From Actinoplanes italicus (lineage in GTDB: Bacteria; Actinomycetota; Actinomycetes; Mycobacteriales; Micromonosporaceae): a stretch of 64,000 nt of DNA. Location: positions 62,001-126,000 of the forward strand of contig NZ_PVMZ01000026.1 of assembly GCF_003001815.1 (NCBI RefSeq). Reading direction: 5' to 3'. How positions within the stretch are numbered: position 1 is the first letter of the stretch; each line of letters opens with the position of its first letter. Under the pieces are notes generated by a model. That model worked only from the letters and a program-made list of their open reading frames with translations, did no database searches and had not been told where the DNA came from. Positions 1-7,248 of the stretch are shown piece by piece. Made by a program: the position numbers and the translations under genes.

Positions 1-202
1 AGCCGGCGCCACCCCGGCCGCGCAGTCCGGAGTCCTTGACCAGCTGGATCAGGTCGTCCGGGTGCACGTCGAGCGCCTTGCGCAGCGCGAGGTAACCGTC
101 GAGGCGTTCGTAGACCCCGATCTGCCACGCGTCCGGCGAGAGCCAGCGCTTGGTCAGGACGGGGGTCAGCTTCTGAAGGACCTCCGGCCGTGGCTGGGTC
201 AC
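1..202 (-). CDS. nuoF: NADH-quinone oxidoreductase subunit F (NuoF), N-terminal part
   Basis: Partial gene cut by the window edge; only the first 67 codons are present. NuoF carries the FMN and NADH sites and one [4Fe-4S] cluster of complex I. The visible N-terminus begins MTQPRPEVLQ and reaches GLRGRGGAG, the first glycine-rich part of the FMN/NADH-binding region typical of NuoF. The GTG start overlaps the nuoE stop by 4 bp (GTGA), which indicates translational coupling and continues the nuoABCDEF order. The identification rests on this short segment plus gene order. Confidence 0.9.
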   Translation of the reverse strand, partial: MTQPRPEVLQKLTPVLTKRWLSPDAWQIGVYERLDGYLALRKALDVHPDDLIQLVKDSGLRGRGGAG

Positions 203-1371
203 TTCTCCTCCTCGGTACCGGGCCGGACGTTCTGCCACCCGGGGTTCGGGTCGACGGTGGCCGGCTTCTGCTCGGCATTGCGCTGGGTGACGATGCTTTC
301 GCCCCGCTGGGTGTCGCCGGCAGGCTTGCCGTCGCCAGCCGGCTCATTGCTCGCCACGCCGGCCCGCTCGGCGGGATTGCCGGGTGCCGGTGAGGTCGTC
401 GCCGGATCGCCCGGGGTATCGCCGGTGGGGTTGCGCGACTCCGCCGCGCGGACCTCGGGGTCCTTGACGTCGCCGGTGTCGGTGGTCCGGCCGGCGTGCC
501 GATGCTCCCCCACCTTGTCGGCGACAGCACCGGCAGCGCTCTTGGCCGCTGTGGCCGCCTTCTTGACCGCCGAGGCGATCTTGCCCTCCGGCTTGGCCTC
601 GACCGGCTTGTCCGCCTCGTCCGTGCGGGGCGGGAGCCCGCCCTCGGCCCGGGCCGGCTTGGTCTTGGTGATCGGGGTGTCCGGGTCGAACCCGGCCACC
701 GCGACACCGTGCTGCTGGGCGAGCCGGACGCCGCGCAGGGTCGGCGCTCCGGCCACCCCGTCGGCGACCGCGCCGTCGCGGGGATCGGCGAACCCGGCGA
801 GCTGGTACTGCATCTCCTTGAGCGAGCAGATCCGCGCGCCACGCGCCGGGGTCTGCTCCTTGCCCTGGCGCAGGTTCTCCACCAGCTCGACCGCGCTCTC
901 CGGGGTGGCCTGGTCGACGGTGAAGTCGTAGTTGACCGTCACCACCGGCGCGTAGTCGCACGCAGCCAGGCACTCGGCATGCTCCAGCGTGATCTTGCCG
1001 TCGGCCGAGGTCTCGCCGTGGCCGACGCCGAGGTGCTCGACCAGCCCGTCGTAGACCTCCTGGCCGCCCATCACGTTGCAGAGGGTGTTGGTGCAGACGC
1101 TGACCAGGTACTCGCCGGTCGGCCGGCGCTTGTACATGGTGTAGAACGTCGCGACCGCGCCGACCTGGGCCTTGTTGATGCCCAGGATGTCGGCGCAGAA
1201 CGCCACCCCGCCCGGGCTGACGTAGCCCTCCTCGGTCTGCACCAGGTGCAGCAGCGGCAGCAGCGCTGAGCGCTCCCGGCCGGCCGGGTACCGGGCCAGG
1301 ATCTCCCTGGCCGGTTCGAGAAGCTTCGCCGCCAGAGGCTCGGCGGCCGGCGAGAATTCCACCGTTGTCAT
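199..1371 (-). CDS. nuoE: NADH-quinone oxidoreductase subunit E (NuoE) with long C-terminal extension
   Basis: Subunit of the NADH-oxidising arm of complex I carrying a thioredoxin-like [2Fe-2S] cluster. The four ligands are visible as C93 and C98 (VCTNTLC) and C134 and C138 (ECLAAC). The family core is complete by about residue 210, but the protein runs to 390 residues. The extra 180 residues are low in complexity, rich in Ala, Pro, Lys, Glu and Thr, and probably disordered. Long NuoE tails are known in some actinobacteria; the role of this one is unknown. The start overlaps the nuoD stop by 4 bp and the stop overlaps the nuoF start. Confidence 0.96.
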   Translation of the reverse strand: MTTVEFSPAAEPLAAKLLEPAREILARYPAGRERSALLPLLHLVQTEEGYVSPGGVAFCADILGINKAQVGAVATFYTMYKRRPTGEYLVSVCTNTLCNVMGGQEVYDGLVEHLGVGHGETSADGKITLEHAECLAACDYAPVVTVNYDFTVDQATPESAVELVENLRQGKEQTPARGARICSLKEMQYQLAGFADPRDGAVADGVAGAPTLRGVRLAQQHGVAVAGFDPDTPITKTKPARAEGGLPPRTDEADKPVEAKPEGKIASAVKKAATAAKSAAGAVADKVGEHRHAGRTTDTGDVKDPEVRAAESRNPTGDTPGDPATTSPAPGNPAERAGVASNEPAGDGKPAGDTQRGESIVTQRNAEQKPATVDPNPGWQNVRPGTEEEK

Positions 1372-2693
1372 CGGTCACACCCACCCATCACGGGATCCAG
1401 CGAGGCGCCGCCGGCGATGACGTCGGCCAGCAGGGCGCCCTCGGCCATCGCGGGGATGGCCTGAAGGTTCACGAAGCTCGGCTCGCGGTAGTGCACCCGG
1501 TACGGATGGGTGCCACCGTCGGAGACCGCGTGCACGCCGAGTTCGCCACGCGGGTGCTCGACTGCGACGTAGACCTGCCCGGCCGGAACCCGGAAGCCCT
1601 CGGTCACGAGCTTGAAGTGGTGGATCAGCGACTCCATCGACTGACCCATGATCTTGGCGACGTGCTCGAGCGAGTTGCCGAGCCCGTCCAGGCCGAGCGC
1701 GAGCTGCGACGGCCAGGCGATCTTCTTGTCCGCGATCCAGATCGGGCCGGGCTTCAGCCGGTCCAGAGCCTGCTCGACGATCTTGAGCGACTCGCGGATC
1801 TCCGCCATCCGGACCAGGTAACGGCCCCAGACGTCGCCGGTCGTCGCGGTCGGCACGTCGAACTCGTAGTTCTCGTAACCGCAGTACGGCATGGTCTTGC
1901 GCAGGTCCCAGGGCAGGCCGGCCGAGCGCAGCACCGGGCCGGTGATCCCCAGGGAGAGGCACCCGGTCACGTCCAGCACGGCGACGCCCTGCGTCCGCTG
2001 CTGCCAGATGACCTGGCCGGACAGCATGGCTTCGTACTCCTTGAGCTTCTTCGGAAGGTACTTCAGGAAGTCGCGGATCTTGCGGACCGCGGACTCCGGA
2101 AGGTCCTGCGCGAGGCCGCCCGGCCGGATGTAGCCGTTGTTCATCCGCAGGCCGGAGGTCTCCTCGAAGATGTCGAGGATGTACTCCCGCTCGCGGAAGC
2201 CGTACAGCATCATCGAGATGGCGCCGAGCTCCATGCCCGTGGTGGCCAGCCAGACCAGATGCGAGGCGATCCGCTGCAGCTCCATGAAGAGCACGCGGAT
2301 CGTGGTGGCCCGATCGGTGATCTGGTCCTCGATGCCGAGCAGCTTCTCCACCGCGAGGCAGTACGCCGTCTCGTTGGACATGTTGGCCAGGTAGTCCATG
2401 CGCGTGACGAAGGTGACGCCCTGGGTCCAGTTCCGGTACTCGAGGTTCTTCTCGATGCCGGTGTGCAGATAGCCGACGACCGGGCGGCACTCGGTGACCG
2501 TCTCGCCCTCGAGCTCGAGCACCAGCCGGAGCACGCCGTGCGTGGACGGGTGCTGCGGACCCATGTTGACGACGATCTTCTCGTTGCTGAGCGGGTCGAT
2601 GTTGGCGGTGACGCTGTCCCAGTCGCCGCCCGTGACCGTGAAGACCCGGCCCTCGGTGGTCTCGCGCTCGCTCGCGTACTCAGATGTGGTCAC
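1368..2693 (-). CDS. nuoD: NADH-quinone oxidoreductase subunit D (NuoD, 49-kDa type)
   Basis: 441-residue quinone-site subunit of the peripheral arm of complex I, related to the large subunit of NiFe hydrogenases. Typical blocks are NMGPQHPSTHGVLRLVLELEGE near residue 45 (quinone-proximal loop), then GYLHTGIEKN, RMDYLANMSNE and RPGGLAQDLP. Length is normal. It overlaps nuoC upstream and nuoE downstream by 4 bp each. With NuoB it forms the chamber where menaquinone is reduced, which links it to the menaquinone genes in this window. Confidence 0.97.
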   Translation of the reverse strand: MTTSEYASERETTEGRVFTVTGGDWDSVTANIDPLSNEKIVVNMGPQHPSTHGVLRLVLELEGETVTECRPVVGYLHTGIEKNLEYRNWTQGVTFVTRMDYLANMSNETAYCLAVEKLLGIEDQITDRATTIRVLFMELQRIASHLVWLATTGMELGAISMMLYGFREREYILDIFEETSGLRMNNGYIRPGGLAQDLPESAVRKIRDFLKYLPKKLKEYEAMLSGQVIWQQRTQGVAVLDVTGCLSLGITGPVLRSAGLPWDLRKTMPYCGYENYEFDVPTATTGDVWGRYLVRMAEIRESLKIVEQALDRLKPGPIWIADKKIAWPSQLALGLDGLGNSLEHVAKIMGQSMESLIHHFKLVTEGFRVPAGQVYVAVEHPRGELGVHAVSDGGTHPYRVHYREPSFVNLQAIPAMAEGALLADVIAGGASLDPVMGGCDR

Positions 2694-3397
2694 TGGTAGA
2701 CCCTCCGCTGGTCGGGAGGCGGAATCTCGGCGCCCTTGTACTCGACGGGCACGCCGCCGAGCGGATAGTCCTTGCGCTGGGGGTGGCCCTCCCAGTCGTC
2801 CGGCATGAGGATCCGGGTGAGGTTCGGGTGGCCCGGGAAGACGACGCCGAACATGTCGTAGATCTCCCGCTCCTGCCAGTCGGCGGTCGGGTAGACCCGG
2901 GTGACGCTCGGGACGGGGACGCCGTCGGCCACCGCGACCTCCAGGCGCACCCGGCGCCGATAGGTCATCGAAGTCAATTGATAAGCGACGTGAAAACGGC
3001 GCTCATCCGAGCCGAGATAGTCGACCGCGTCGACCGAAGAACAGAGTTCGAACCGCAGCGAGGCGTCGTCGCGCATTACCTGACATACGTCGACGATGTG
3101 CTCGGCGCGTACGTGGAGTGTGAGCTCCGCCCTATCCACGACCACCTTCTCGATGGCTTCCGAGATGGCCGGATAAGCTTCTTCCAACGCGTCATAGACG
3201 TCGTCGAAATATCCGCCGTAAGGCCGTGGGCTGTCAAAAACAGCAGGTCGGGGGCGGACCAGGCGACCGAAGCCGGAGACGTCTCCGGTCCCCTGGACGC
3301 CGAACATGCCCTTATCCGGGCTGGGCGGCGTCTGCGCCGGAGCACCCAATTCGGCACCCGCCGGAACGCTACCCTCAGTTCCGGGCTGAATACTCAT
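2690..3397 (-). CDS. nuoC: NADH-quinone oxidoreductase subunit C (NuoC, 30-kDa type)
   Basis: 235-residue subunit of the complex I connecting module with no cofactor of its own. The family signature is seen near the C-terminus as TADWQEREIYDMFGVVFPGHPNLTRIL, followed by DDWEGHPQRKDYPLGG. The first 45 residues are a proline-rich, variable leader. The start overlaps the nuoB stop by 4 bp and the stop overlaps the nuoD start by 4 bp, so the chain of coupled starts continues. Around 3000-3250 the wobble positions are less GC-rich than in neighbouring genes. Confidence 0.96.
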   Translation of the reverse strand: MSIQPGTEGSVPAGAELGAPAQTPPSPDKGMFGVQGTGDVSGFGRLVRPRPAVFDSPRPYGGYFDDVYDALEEAYPAISEAIEKVVVDRAELTLHVRAEHIVDVCQVMRDDASLRFELCSSVDAVDYLGSDERRFHVAYQLTSMTYRRRVRLEVAVADGVPVPSVTRVYPTADWQEREIYDMFGVVFPGHPNLTRILMPDDWEGHPQRKDYPLGGVPVEYKGAEIPPPDQRRVYQ

Positions 3398-4065
3398 TTG
3401 TGAACCTCCCGCAAATGCGGCTGGAGCTTCATCCAGTTCTCGATCCGCAATTGCTCTTCGCGTCCCTCTTTAACGGCCTGGGTCCATTCCTCGCGACGGA
3501 CCTTGTCCACACGGTAGGACGACGGCATCGCACCGGGCGCGACGATCGGAACTCGGCCCTCGGCCTGCCGAGCTTCGAGCATCTTGCGTCCGTTGGGGCC
3601 GAGCGGCTGGGCCATGACCTTTTCGCGCATCTTCAGGATCGCGTCGATCAGCATCTCCGGCCGCGGCGGGCAGCCCGGCAGGTAAACGTCCACCGGGACG
3701 ATGTGGTCGACGCCCTGCACGATGGCGTAGTTGTTGAACATGCCACCGGACGAGGCGCAGACACCCATCGAGATGACCGAGCGCGGCTCGGGCATCTGGT
3801 CGTAGATCTGGCGGACCACGGGGGCCATCTTCTGGCTGACGCGACCGGCCACGATCATCAGGTCGGCCTGCCGGGGCGAGGCACGGAAGACCTCCATCCC
3901 CCATCGCCCGAGGTCGTAGTGGGGACCGCCGGCAGCCATCATCTCGATGGCGCAACAGGCGAGGCCGAAAGTGGCGCCCCAGAACGACGACTTACGGGCC
4001 CAGTTGGACACTTTCTCCACGCTCGTCAGCAGGATGCCTGACGGGAGTTTCTCTTCGATTCCCAT
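3394..4065 (-). CDS. nuoB: NADH-quinone oxidoreductase subunit B (NuoB, PSST type)
   Basis: 223-residue subunit that binds cluster N2, the last [4Fe-4S] centre before quinone. The ligands are visible: the tandem pair C37-C38 in GLACCAIEMM, C103 in MGVCASSGG and C132 in LPGCPPRPE. The C-terminal 60 residues after the fold are an actinobacterial-style tail. It lies 6 bp after nuoA and overlaps nuoC by 4 bp. Confidence 0.97.
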   Translation of the reverse strand: MGIEEKLPSGILLTSVEKVSNWARKSSFWGATFGLACCAIEMMAAGGPHYDLGRWGMEVFRASPRQADLMIVAGRVSQKMAPVVRQIYDQMPEPRSVISMGVCASSGGMFNNYAIVQGVDHIVPVDVYLPGCPPRPEMLIDAILKMREKVMAQPLGPNGRKMLEARQAEGRVPIVAPGAMPSSYRVDKVRREEWTQAVKEGREEQLRIENWMKLQPHLREVHK

Positions 4066-4071
4066 GGCGCA

Positions 4072-4437
4072 TCAGTCCCAGTTGAGGCCGCCACGCCGCC
4101 ACACATACGCGTAGGCGATGAAGACGGTGAGGATGAACAGGACCATCTCGACGAACCCGAACAGGCCGAGCGCGTCGAAGGACACGGCCCACGGGTAGAG
4201 GAAGATGGTCTCGATGTCGAAGATGATGAAGAGCATCGCGGTCAGGTAGAACTTCACCGGGAACCGCCCGCCGCCGATCGGTTGTGGCGCCGGCTCGATA
4301 CCGCACTCGTAGGCGTCGAGCTTCGCGCGGTTGAAGCGCTTCGGCCCGACGATGGGTGCGATGGACACCGAGAACAACGCGAAAAGGGCGCCGAGGATCA
4401 GCAACCCGACGATCGGGACGTAAGGGTTGATCGTCAT
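4072..4437 (-). CDS. nuoA: NADH-quinone oxidoreductase subunit A (NuoA)
   Basis: 121-residue membrane subunit with three hydrophobic helices (about residues 7-28, 66-88 and 93-112). The conserved loop YECGIEPAPQPIGGGRFPVKFY between helices 1 and 2 carries the Cys that gates the quinone site. It is the first gene of the nuo operon, so the operon promoter should lie in the 100 bp upstream. The next gene on the same strand ends at 4538. Confidence 0.97.
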   Translation of the reverse strand: MTINPYVPIVGLLILGALFALFSVSIAPIVGPKRFNRAKLDAYECGIEPAPQPIGGGRFPVKFYLTAMLFIIFDIETIFLYPWAVSFDALGLFGFVEMVLFILTVFIAYAYVWRRGGLNWD

Positions 4438-4537
4438 TTCTACTCCCGTACGACTGTTAGCCGCTTAACACTAGATACTGAGCTTCTGTAGTCCTTTGGT
4501 CGGGGTGCCCCCTGTGTCCGATTAGCCCGGTCATCGC
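4438..4537 (-). promoter_or_regulatory. Probable nuo operon promoter region
   Basis: This 100-bp gap separates the menaquinone reductase gene from nuoA and is the only space for the promoter of the complex I operon. It is AT-richer than its surroundings and holds a small inverted repeat, TGTTA-N6-TAACA (4455-4470), 18 bp before the nuoA start. No clear -35/-10 pair and no Rex-type box could be assigned here. Confidence 0.45.
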
Positions 4538-5833
4538 TCAAACGGAGGGCGCCACCTTGGTCAAGCCGTTGATGATGCGATCCATGGCGTCGCCACCCCT
4601 GGGGTCGGTGAGGTTGGCCAGGAGCTTGAGGACGAACTTCATGAGCAGCGGCTGCGGCATGCCGTACTTGGTGGCCAACCTCATGATCTGCGGGTTGCCG
4701 ATCAACTTCACGAAGATCCCGCCAATCCGGTAGTACCCACCGAACCGCACGCTCAACTCGGCGGGGTACGCCTGCAGGGCCCGCTCGCGCTCGGGGCCGA
4801 ACGGACGGGCCAGAGCCTGCACCGCCACCTCGGCCGCCATCTCGCCGGACTCCATCGCGTACGCGATGCCCTCGCCGTTCATCGGGTTGACCATGCCGCC
4901 GGAGTCGCCGACCAGCAGCACACCGCGGGTGTAGTGCGGTACCCGGTTGAAGCCCATCGGGAGCGCGGCACCGAGGGTCGGGCCGTCGGCGTTGGCCTCG
5001 TCACGCAGGCCCCACTCCTCCGGGGTGCTGCCCAGCCAGTCGGTGAGCAGGTGACGGTAGTTCGTCTTGCCGAACGCGTCGGAGGAGTTGAGGATGCCCA
5101 GGCCCACGTTGACCCGGCCGTCGCCCAGGCCGAAGATCCAGCCGTAACCGGGCAGGAGCCGGGCCGGGTCCTGCGCGCTGCGCAGCTCGAGCCAGGACTC
5201 CAGATAGTCGTCGTCGGCCTTCACGGCCGAGTGGTAGTAGCGCCGGACCGCGACACCGAGCGGCCGGTCGTCGCGCTTGGCCAGGCCGAGGGCCAGCGGG
5301 AACTTGCCGGAGACGCCGTCCGCGGTGATCACCAGGGGCGCGCGGTACTGGACCGGCTCCTTGTCGGGGCCGATCTTCGCCTCGACGCCGATCACGTACC
5401 CGTCGTCGTTCTGCACCGGCCCGGTCACGTTGACACCGGTCTTCAGCAGGGCGCCGGCCTCGACGGCCCGCTGCGCCAGCATGTCGTCGAAGTCCATCCG
5501 GGTCCGGACCAGGCCGTAGTTGGGGAAGCTGGCCAGCTCGGGCCAGTCCAGCTCGAGGCGCACGCCGCCACCGATCACCCGCAGGCCGCGGTTCTGCAGC
5601 CAGCCGGCCTTCTCGGAGGTGTCGACACCCATCCGGATGAGCTGGCGGACCGCACGGGGAGTGAGGCCGTCGCCGCACACTTTCTCGCGCGGGAACTCGG
5701 TCTTCTCGAGAAGCAGAACACGTACGCCGTGCCGGGCGAGGTGATACGCGGCGGCCGATCCGCCGGGGCCCGCTCCGACCACGATCACGTCTGCCTCGTC
5801 GGCGACGATCCCCATCGTTCCGCGGTCGCTCAC
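4538..5833 (-). CDS. Geranylgeranyl reductase family flavoprotein, probably acting on menaquinone (MenJ-like)
   Basis: 431-residue FAD-dependent oxidoreductase. The N-terminal Rossmann motif VIVVGAGPGGSAAAYHLAR and the downstream LEKTEFPREKVCGDGLTPRA and GDSGGMVNPMNGEGI blocks are those of geranylgeranyl reductases. Members such as mycobacterial MenJ saturate an isoprene unit of the menaquinone side chain. The position between menG/mqnC and the nuo operon supports a menaquinone substrate, though archaeal-type lipid substrates cannot be excluded from sequence. The GTG start at 5833 is chosen because GGGAGG lies 6-7 bp upstream; TTG 5839 and ATG 5815 are alternatives. A near-perfect Rex box lies 24 bp upstream, which suggests control by the NADH/NAD+ ratio. 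Confidence 0.85.
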   Translation of the reverse strand: MSDRGTMGIVADEADVIVVGAGPGGSAAAYHLARHGVRVLLLEKTEFPREKVCGDGLTPRAVRQLIRMGVDTSEKAGWLQNRGLRVIGGGVRLELDWPELASFPNYGLVRTRMDFDDMLAQRAVEAGALLKTGVNVTGPVQNDDGYVIGVEAKIGPDKEPVQYRAPLVITADGVSGKFPLALGLAKRDDRPLGVAVRRYYHSAVKADDDYLESWLELRSAQDPARLLPGYGWIFGLGDGRVNVGLGILNSSDAFGKTNYRHLLTDWLGSTPEEWGLRDEANADGPTLGAALPMGFNRVPHYTRGVLLVGDSGGMVNPMNGEGIAYAMESGEMAAEVAVQALARPFGPERERALQAYPAELSVRFGGYYRIGGIFVKLIGNPQIMRLATKYGMPQPLLMKFVLKLLANLTDPRGGDAMDRIINGLTKVAPSV

Positions 5834-5856
5834 GGCCAACCTCCCTCGCGCGACGC

Positions 5857-5874
5857 TCGTGAATTAGTTCACAA
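5857..5874. promoter_or_regulatory. Putative Rex operator
   Basis: TCGTGAATTAGTTCACAA matches the actinobacterial Rex consensus TTGTGAA-N4-TTCACAA at every fixed position except one (C for T at position 2). Rex represses respiratory genes at low NADH in Streptomyces. The site lies just upstream of the menaquinone reductase gene and within 1.5 kb of nuoA, a biologically sensible place. The rex gene itself is not in this window. Confidence 0.6.
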
Positions 5875-5948
5875 GCATGCCTCGATCGGAGTGTAGGCCG
5901 ACTATCGAAGATCTTTGCGCTTAGGTCCGCCTAATTGTTCCTCCGACA

Positions 5949-6209
5949 CTAACGCCCCTGCTCAGGAGCCCGAAGGACCCGGTCCGCCACGCCGAGTGCC
6001 GGGCCGTCGAGGTGCTGCCGGATGGTCCCGCCCATAGCCCGGTCCAGGGCTGTGATCAGCTCTTCGACCAGGTCTTGAGCAAGATCGGGATCCTGCGCCG
6101 CCACCATCCGCAGCCGGCTGGCCAGCTCGGTGGCGCGGCGCTCGCCGGCCTCACCCTCGTCGATCGCGAGGTCGATGTCAGTGTCGTCCAGTTGCCCGAT
6201 ATCAGTCAT
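5949..6209 (-). CDS. Small acidic protein of unknown function
   Basis: 86-residue soluble protein, acidic and helical, beginning MTDIGQLDDTDIDLAID. I do not recognise a family. It contains no cysteines, no membrane segment and no clear motif apart from a predicted helical stretch ATELASRLRMV...LAQDLVEELITALDRAM. It sits 49 bp downstream of menG and 115 bp upstream of the reductase gene on the same strand, so it is likely co-transcribed with menaquinone genes. The internal ATG is preferred to an upstream in-frame ATG 21 bp earlier, which gives a less typical N-terminus. Confidence 0.6.
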   Translation of the reverse strand: MTDIGQLDDTDIDLAIDEGEAGERRATELASRLRMVAAQDPDLAQDLVEELITALDRAMGGTIRQHLDGPALGVADRVLRAPEQGR

Positions 6210-6258
6210 GATCCGAGCTAAACAGCGCATTTACCGCTTTGCTGGGAGAATTCCCGTT

Positions 6259-6954
6259 TTACACCCTGGTAGCGCGGTGCAGCGCCACGATCCCGCCGCT
6301 CAGGTTCCGCCAGCCCACCCGGTCCCACGGTCCGGCGGCGGCGATCCGGGACGCCAGGCCCTCCTGGTCCGGCCACGCGCGGATGGACTCGGCGAGATAG
6401 ACATACGCCTCCGGATTGCTCGCCACCGCGCGAGCCACCGTCGGCAGCGACCGCATCAGGTACTGGAGGTAGACGGTCCGGAAGGGTCCGTTCGTCGGGT
6501 GGCTGAACTCGCACACGACGAGGCGGCCACCCGGCCGGGTCACCCGCGCGAACTCACGGAGCGCAGCCGCCGTGTCCACGACGTTACGGAGCGCGAAGGA
6601 GATCGTGACCGCGTCGAAGACACCGTCCGCGAACGGCAGTTTCAGCGCGTCCCCGGCGAGCAACGGCACCTCGGCCCGCACCCGGCGGCCGGCCCGCAGC
6701 ATGCCCACCGAGATGTCGGCGCCGACCGCGAACGCGCCCGAACGGCTCAGCTCCTCGGTCGAGACGCCGGTGCCCGCGCCCACGTCCAGCACCCGCTCCC
6801 CCGGCCGCAGCCCGAGGGCCGCGCGGGTGGCGCGGCGCCAGCCACGGTCCTGGCCGAACGAGATGACGGTGTTGGTCAGGTCATACCTGCTGGCCACGCC
6901 GTCGAACATCTCGGCGACCTCATGCGGCTGCTTGTCCAAATCTGCGCGCGTCAC
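6259..6954 (-). CDS. menG: Demethylmenaquinone methyltransferase (UbiE/MenG family)
   Basis: 231-residue SAM-dependent methyltransferase catalysing the last step of menaquinone synthesis. Motifs: KQPHEVAEMFDGVASRYD at the N-terminus, VLDVGAGTGVSTEEL (SAM motif I), DALKLPFADGVFDAVTISFALRN (motif II and the UbiE signature) and the RPGGRLVVCEFS block. The GTG start at 6954 gives the N-terminus VTRADLDKQP expected from mycobacterial homologues. An in-frame ATG at 6999 lies inside the strong hairpin upstream and is less likely. Transcribed in the same direction as mqnC, with a 294-bp gap between them. Confidence 0.93.
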   Translation of the reverse strand: MTRADLDKQPHEVAEMFDGVASRYDLTNTVISFGQDRGWRRATRAALGLRPGERVLDVGAGTGVSTEELSRSGAFAVGADISVGMLRAGRRVRAEVPLLAGDALKLPFADGVFDAVTISFALRNVVDTAAALREFARVTRPGGRLVVCEFSHPTNGPFRTVYLQYLMRSLPTVARAVASNPEAYVYLAESIRAWPDQEGLASRIAAAGPWDRVGWRNLSGGIVALHRATRV

Positions 6955-6976
6955 CAGGCAAGCCTGCCAGATAACA

Positions 6977-7010
6977 GCGCGGGCGGGATGGTCACCCATC
7001 CCGCCCGCGC
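6977..7010. promoter_or_regulatory. Perfect 15-bp stem-loop in the menG leader
   Basis: GCGCGGGCGGGATGG (6977-6991) and its exact complement (6996-7010) enclose a 4-nt loop, so a very stable hairpin would form 22 nt before the menG GTG. It is followed on the minus strand by TGTTAT, not a U-run, so a classical intrinsic terminator is only partly satisfied. It may terminate mqnC transcripts, or it may be a leader element of menG. An AT-rich TATATA (around 7021-7026) just upstream could be the -10 of a menG promoter. The remaining gap, 7030-7248, shows nothing further that I can support. Confidence 0.6.
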
Positions 7011-7248
7011 CTTGTGCGTTATATATACGACCGCCATCGGTCGGGTCCGACTGCTCGTCACCAACGCTGACCGCGGCAGGCGACGTATAAGTTGTTCCGG
7101 TGCCTTACACAGGCAACGTAACCAGCGGAAAGGACCCGGTACAGCCAACCGGCGGGCTCGTTACGAAGGAGCAACCCGGCCTCACCGGTCCGACGATCCG
7201 AACCTGGCCGAACGGCTGACTGCCACCCCCCGAAGGGACTGGTTTAAG

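Noticed and set aside
1365..2699. 444-codon plus-strand frame opposite nuoD
   Set aside because: Shadow of nuoD; no domain, no start signal.
5921..5934. TTAGG-N4-CCTAA as an IdeR/DmdR iron box
   Set aside because: The half-sites are too close; the iron box needs a 19-bp palindrome with about 9 bp between TTAGG and CCTAA.
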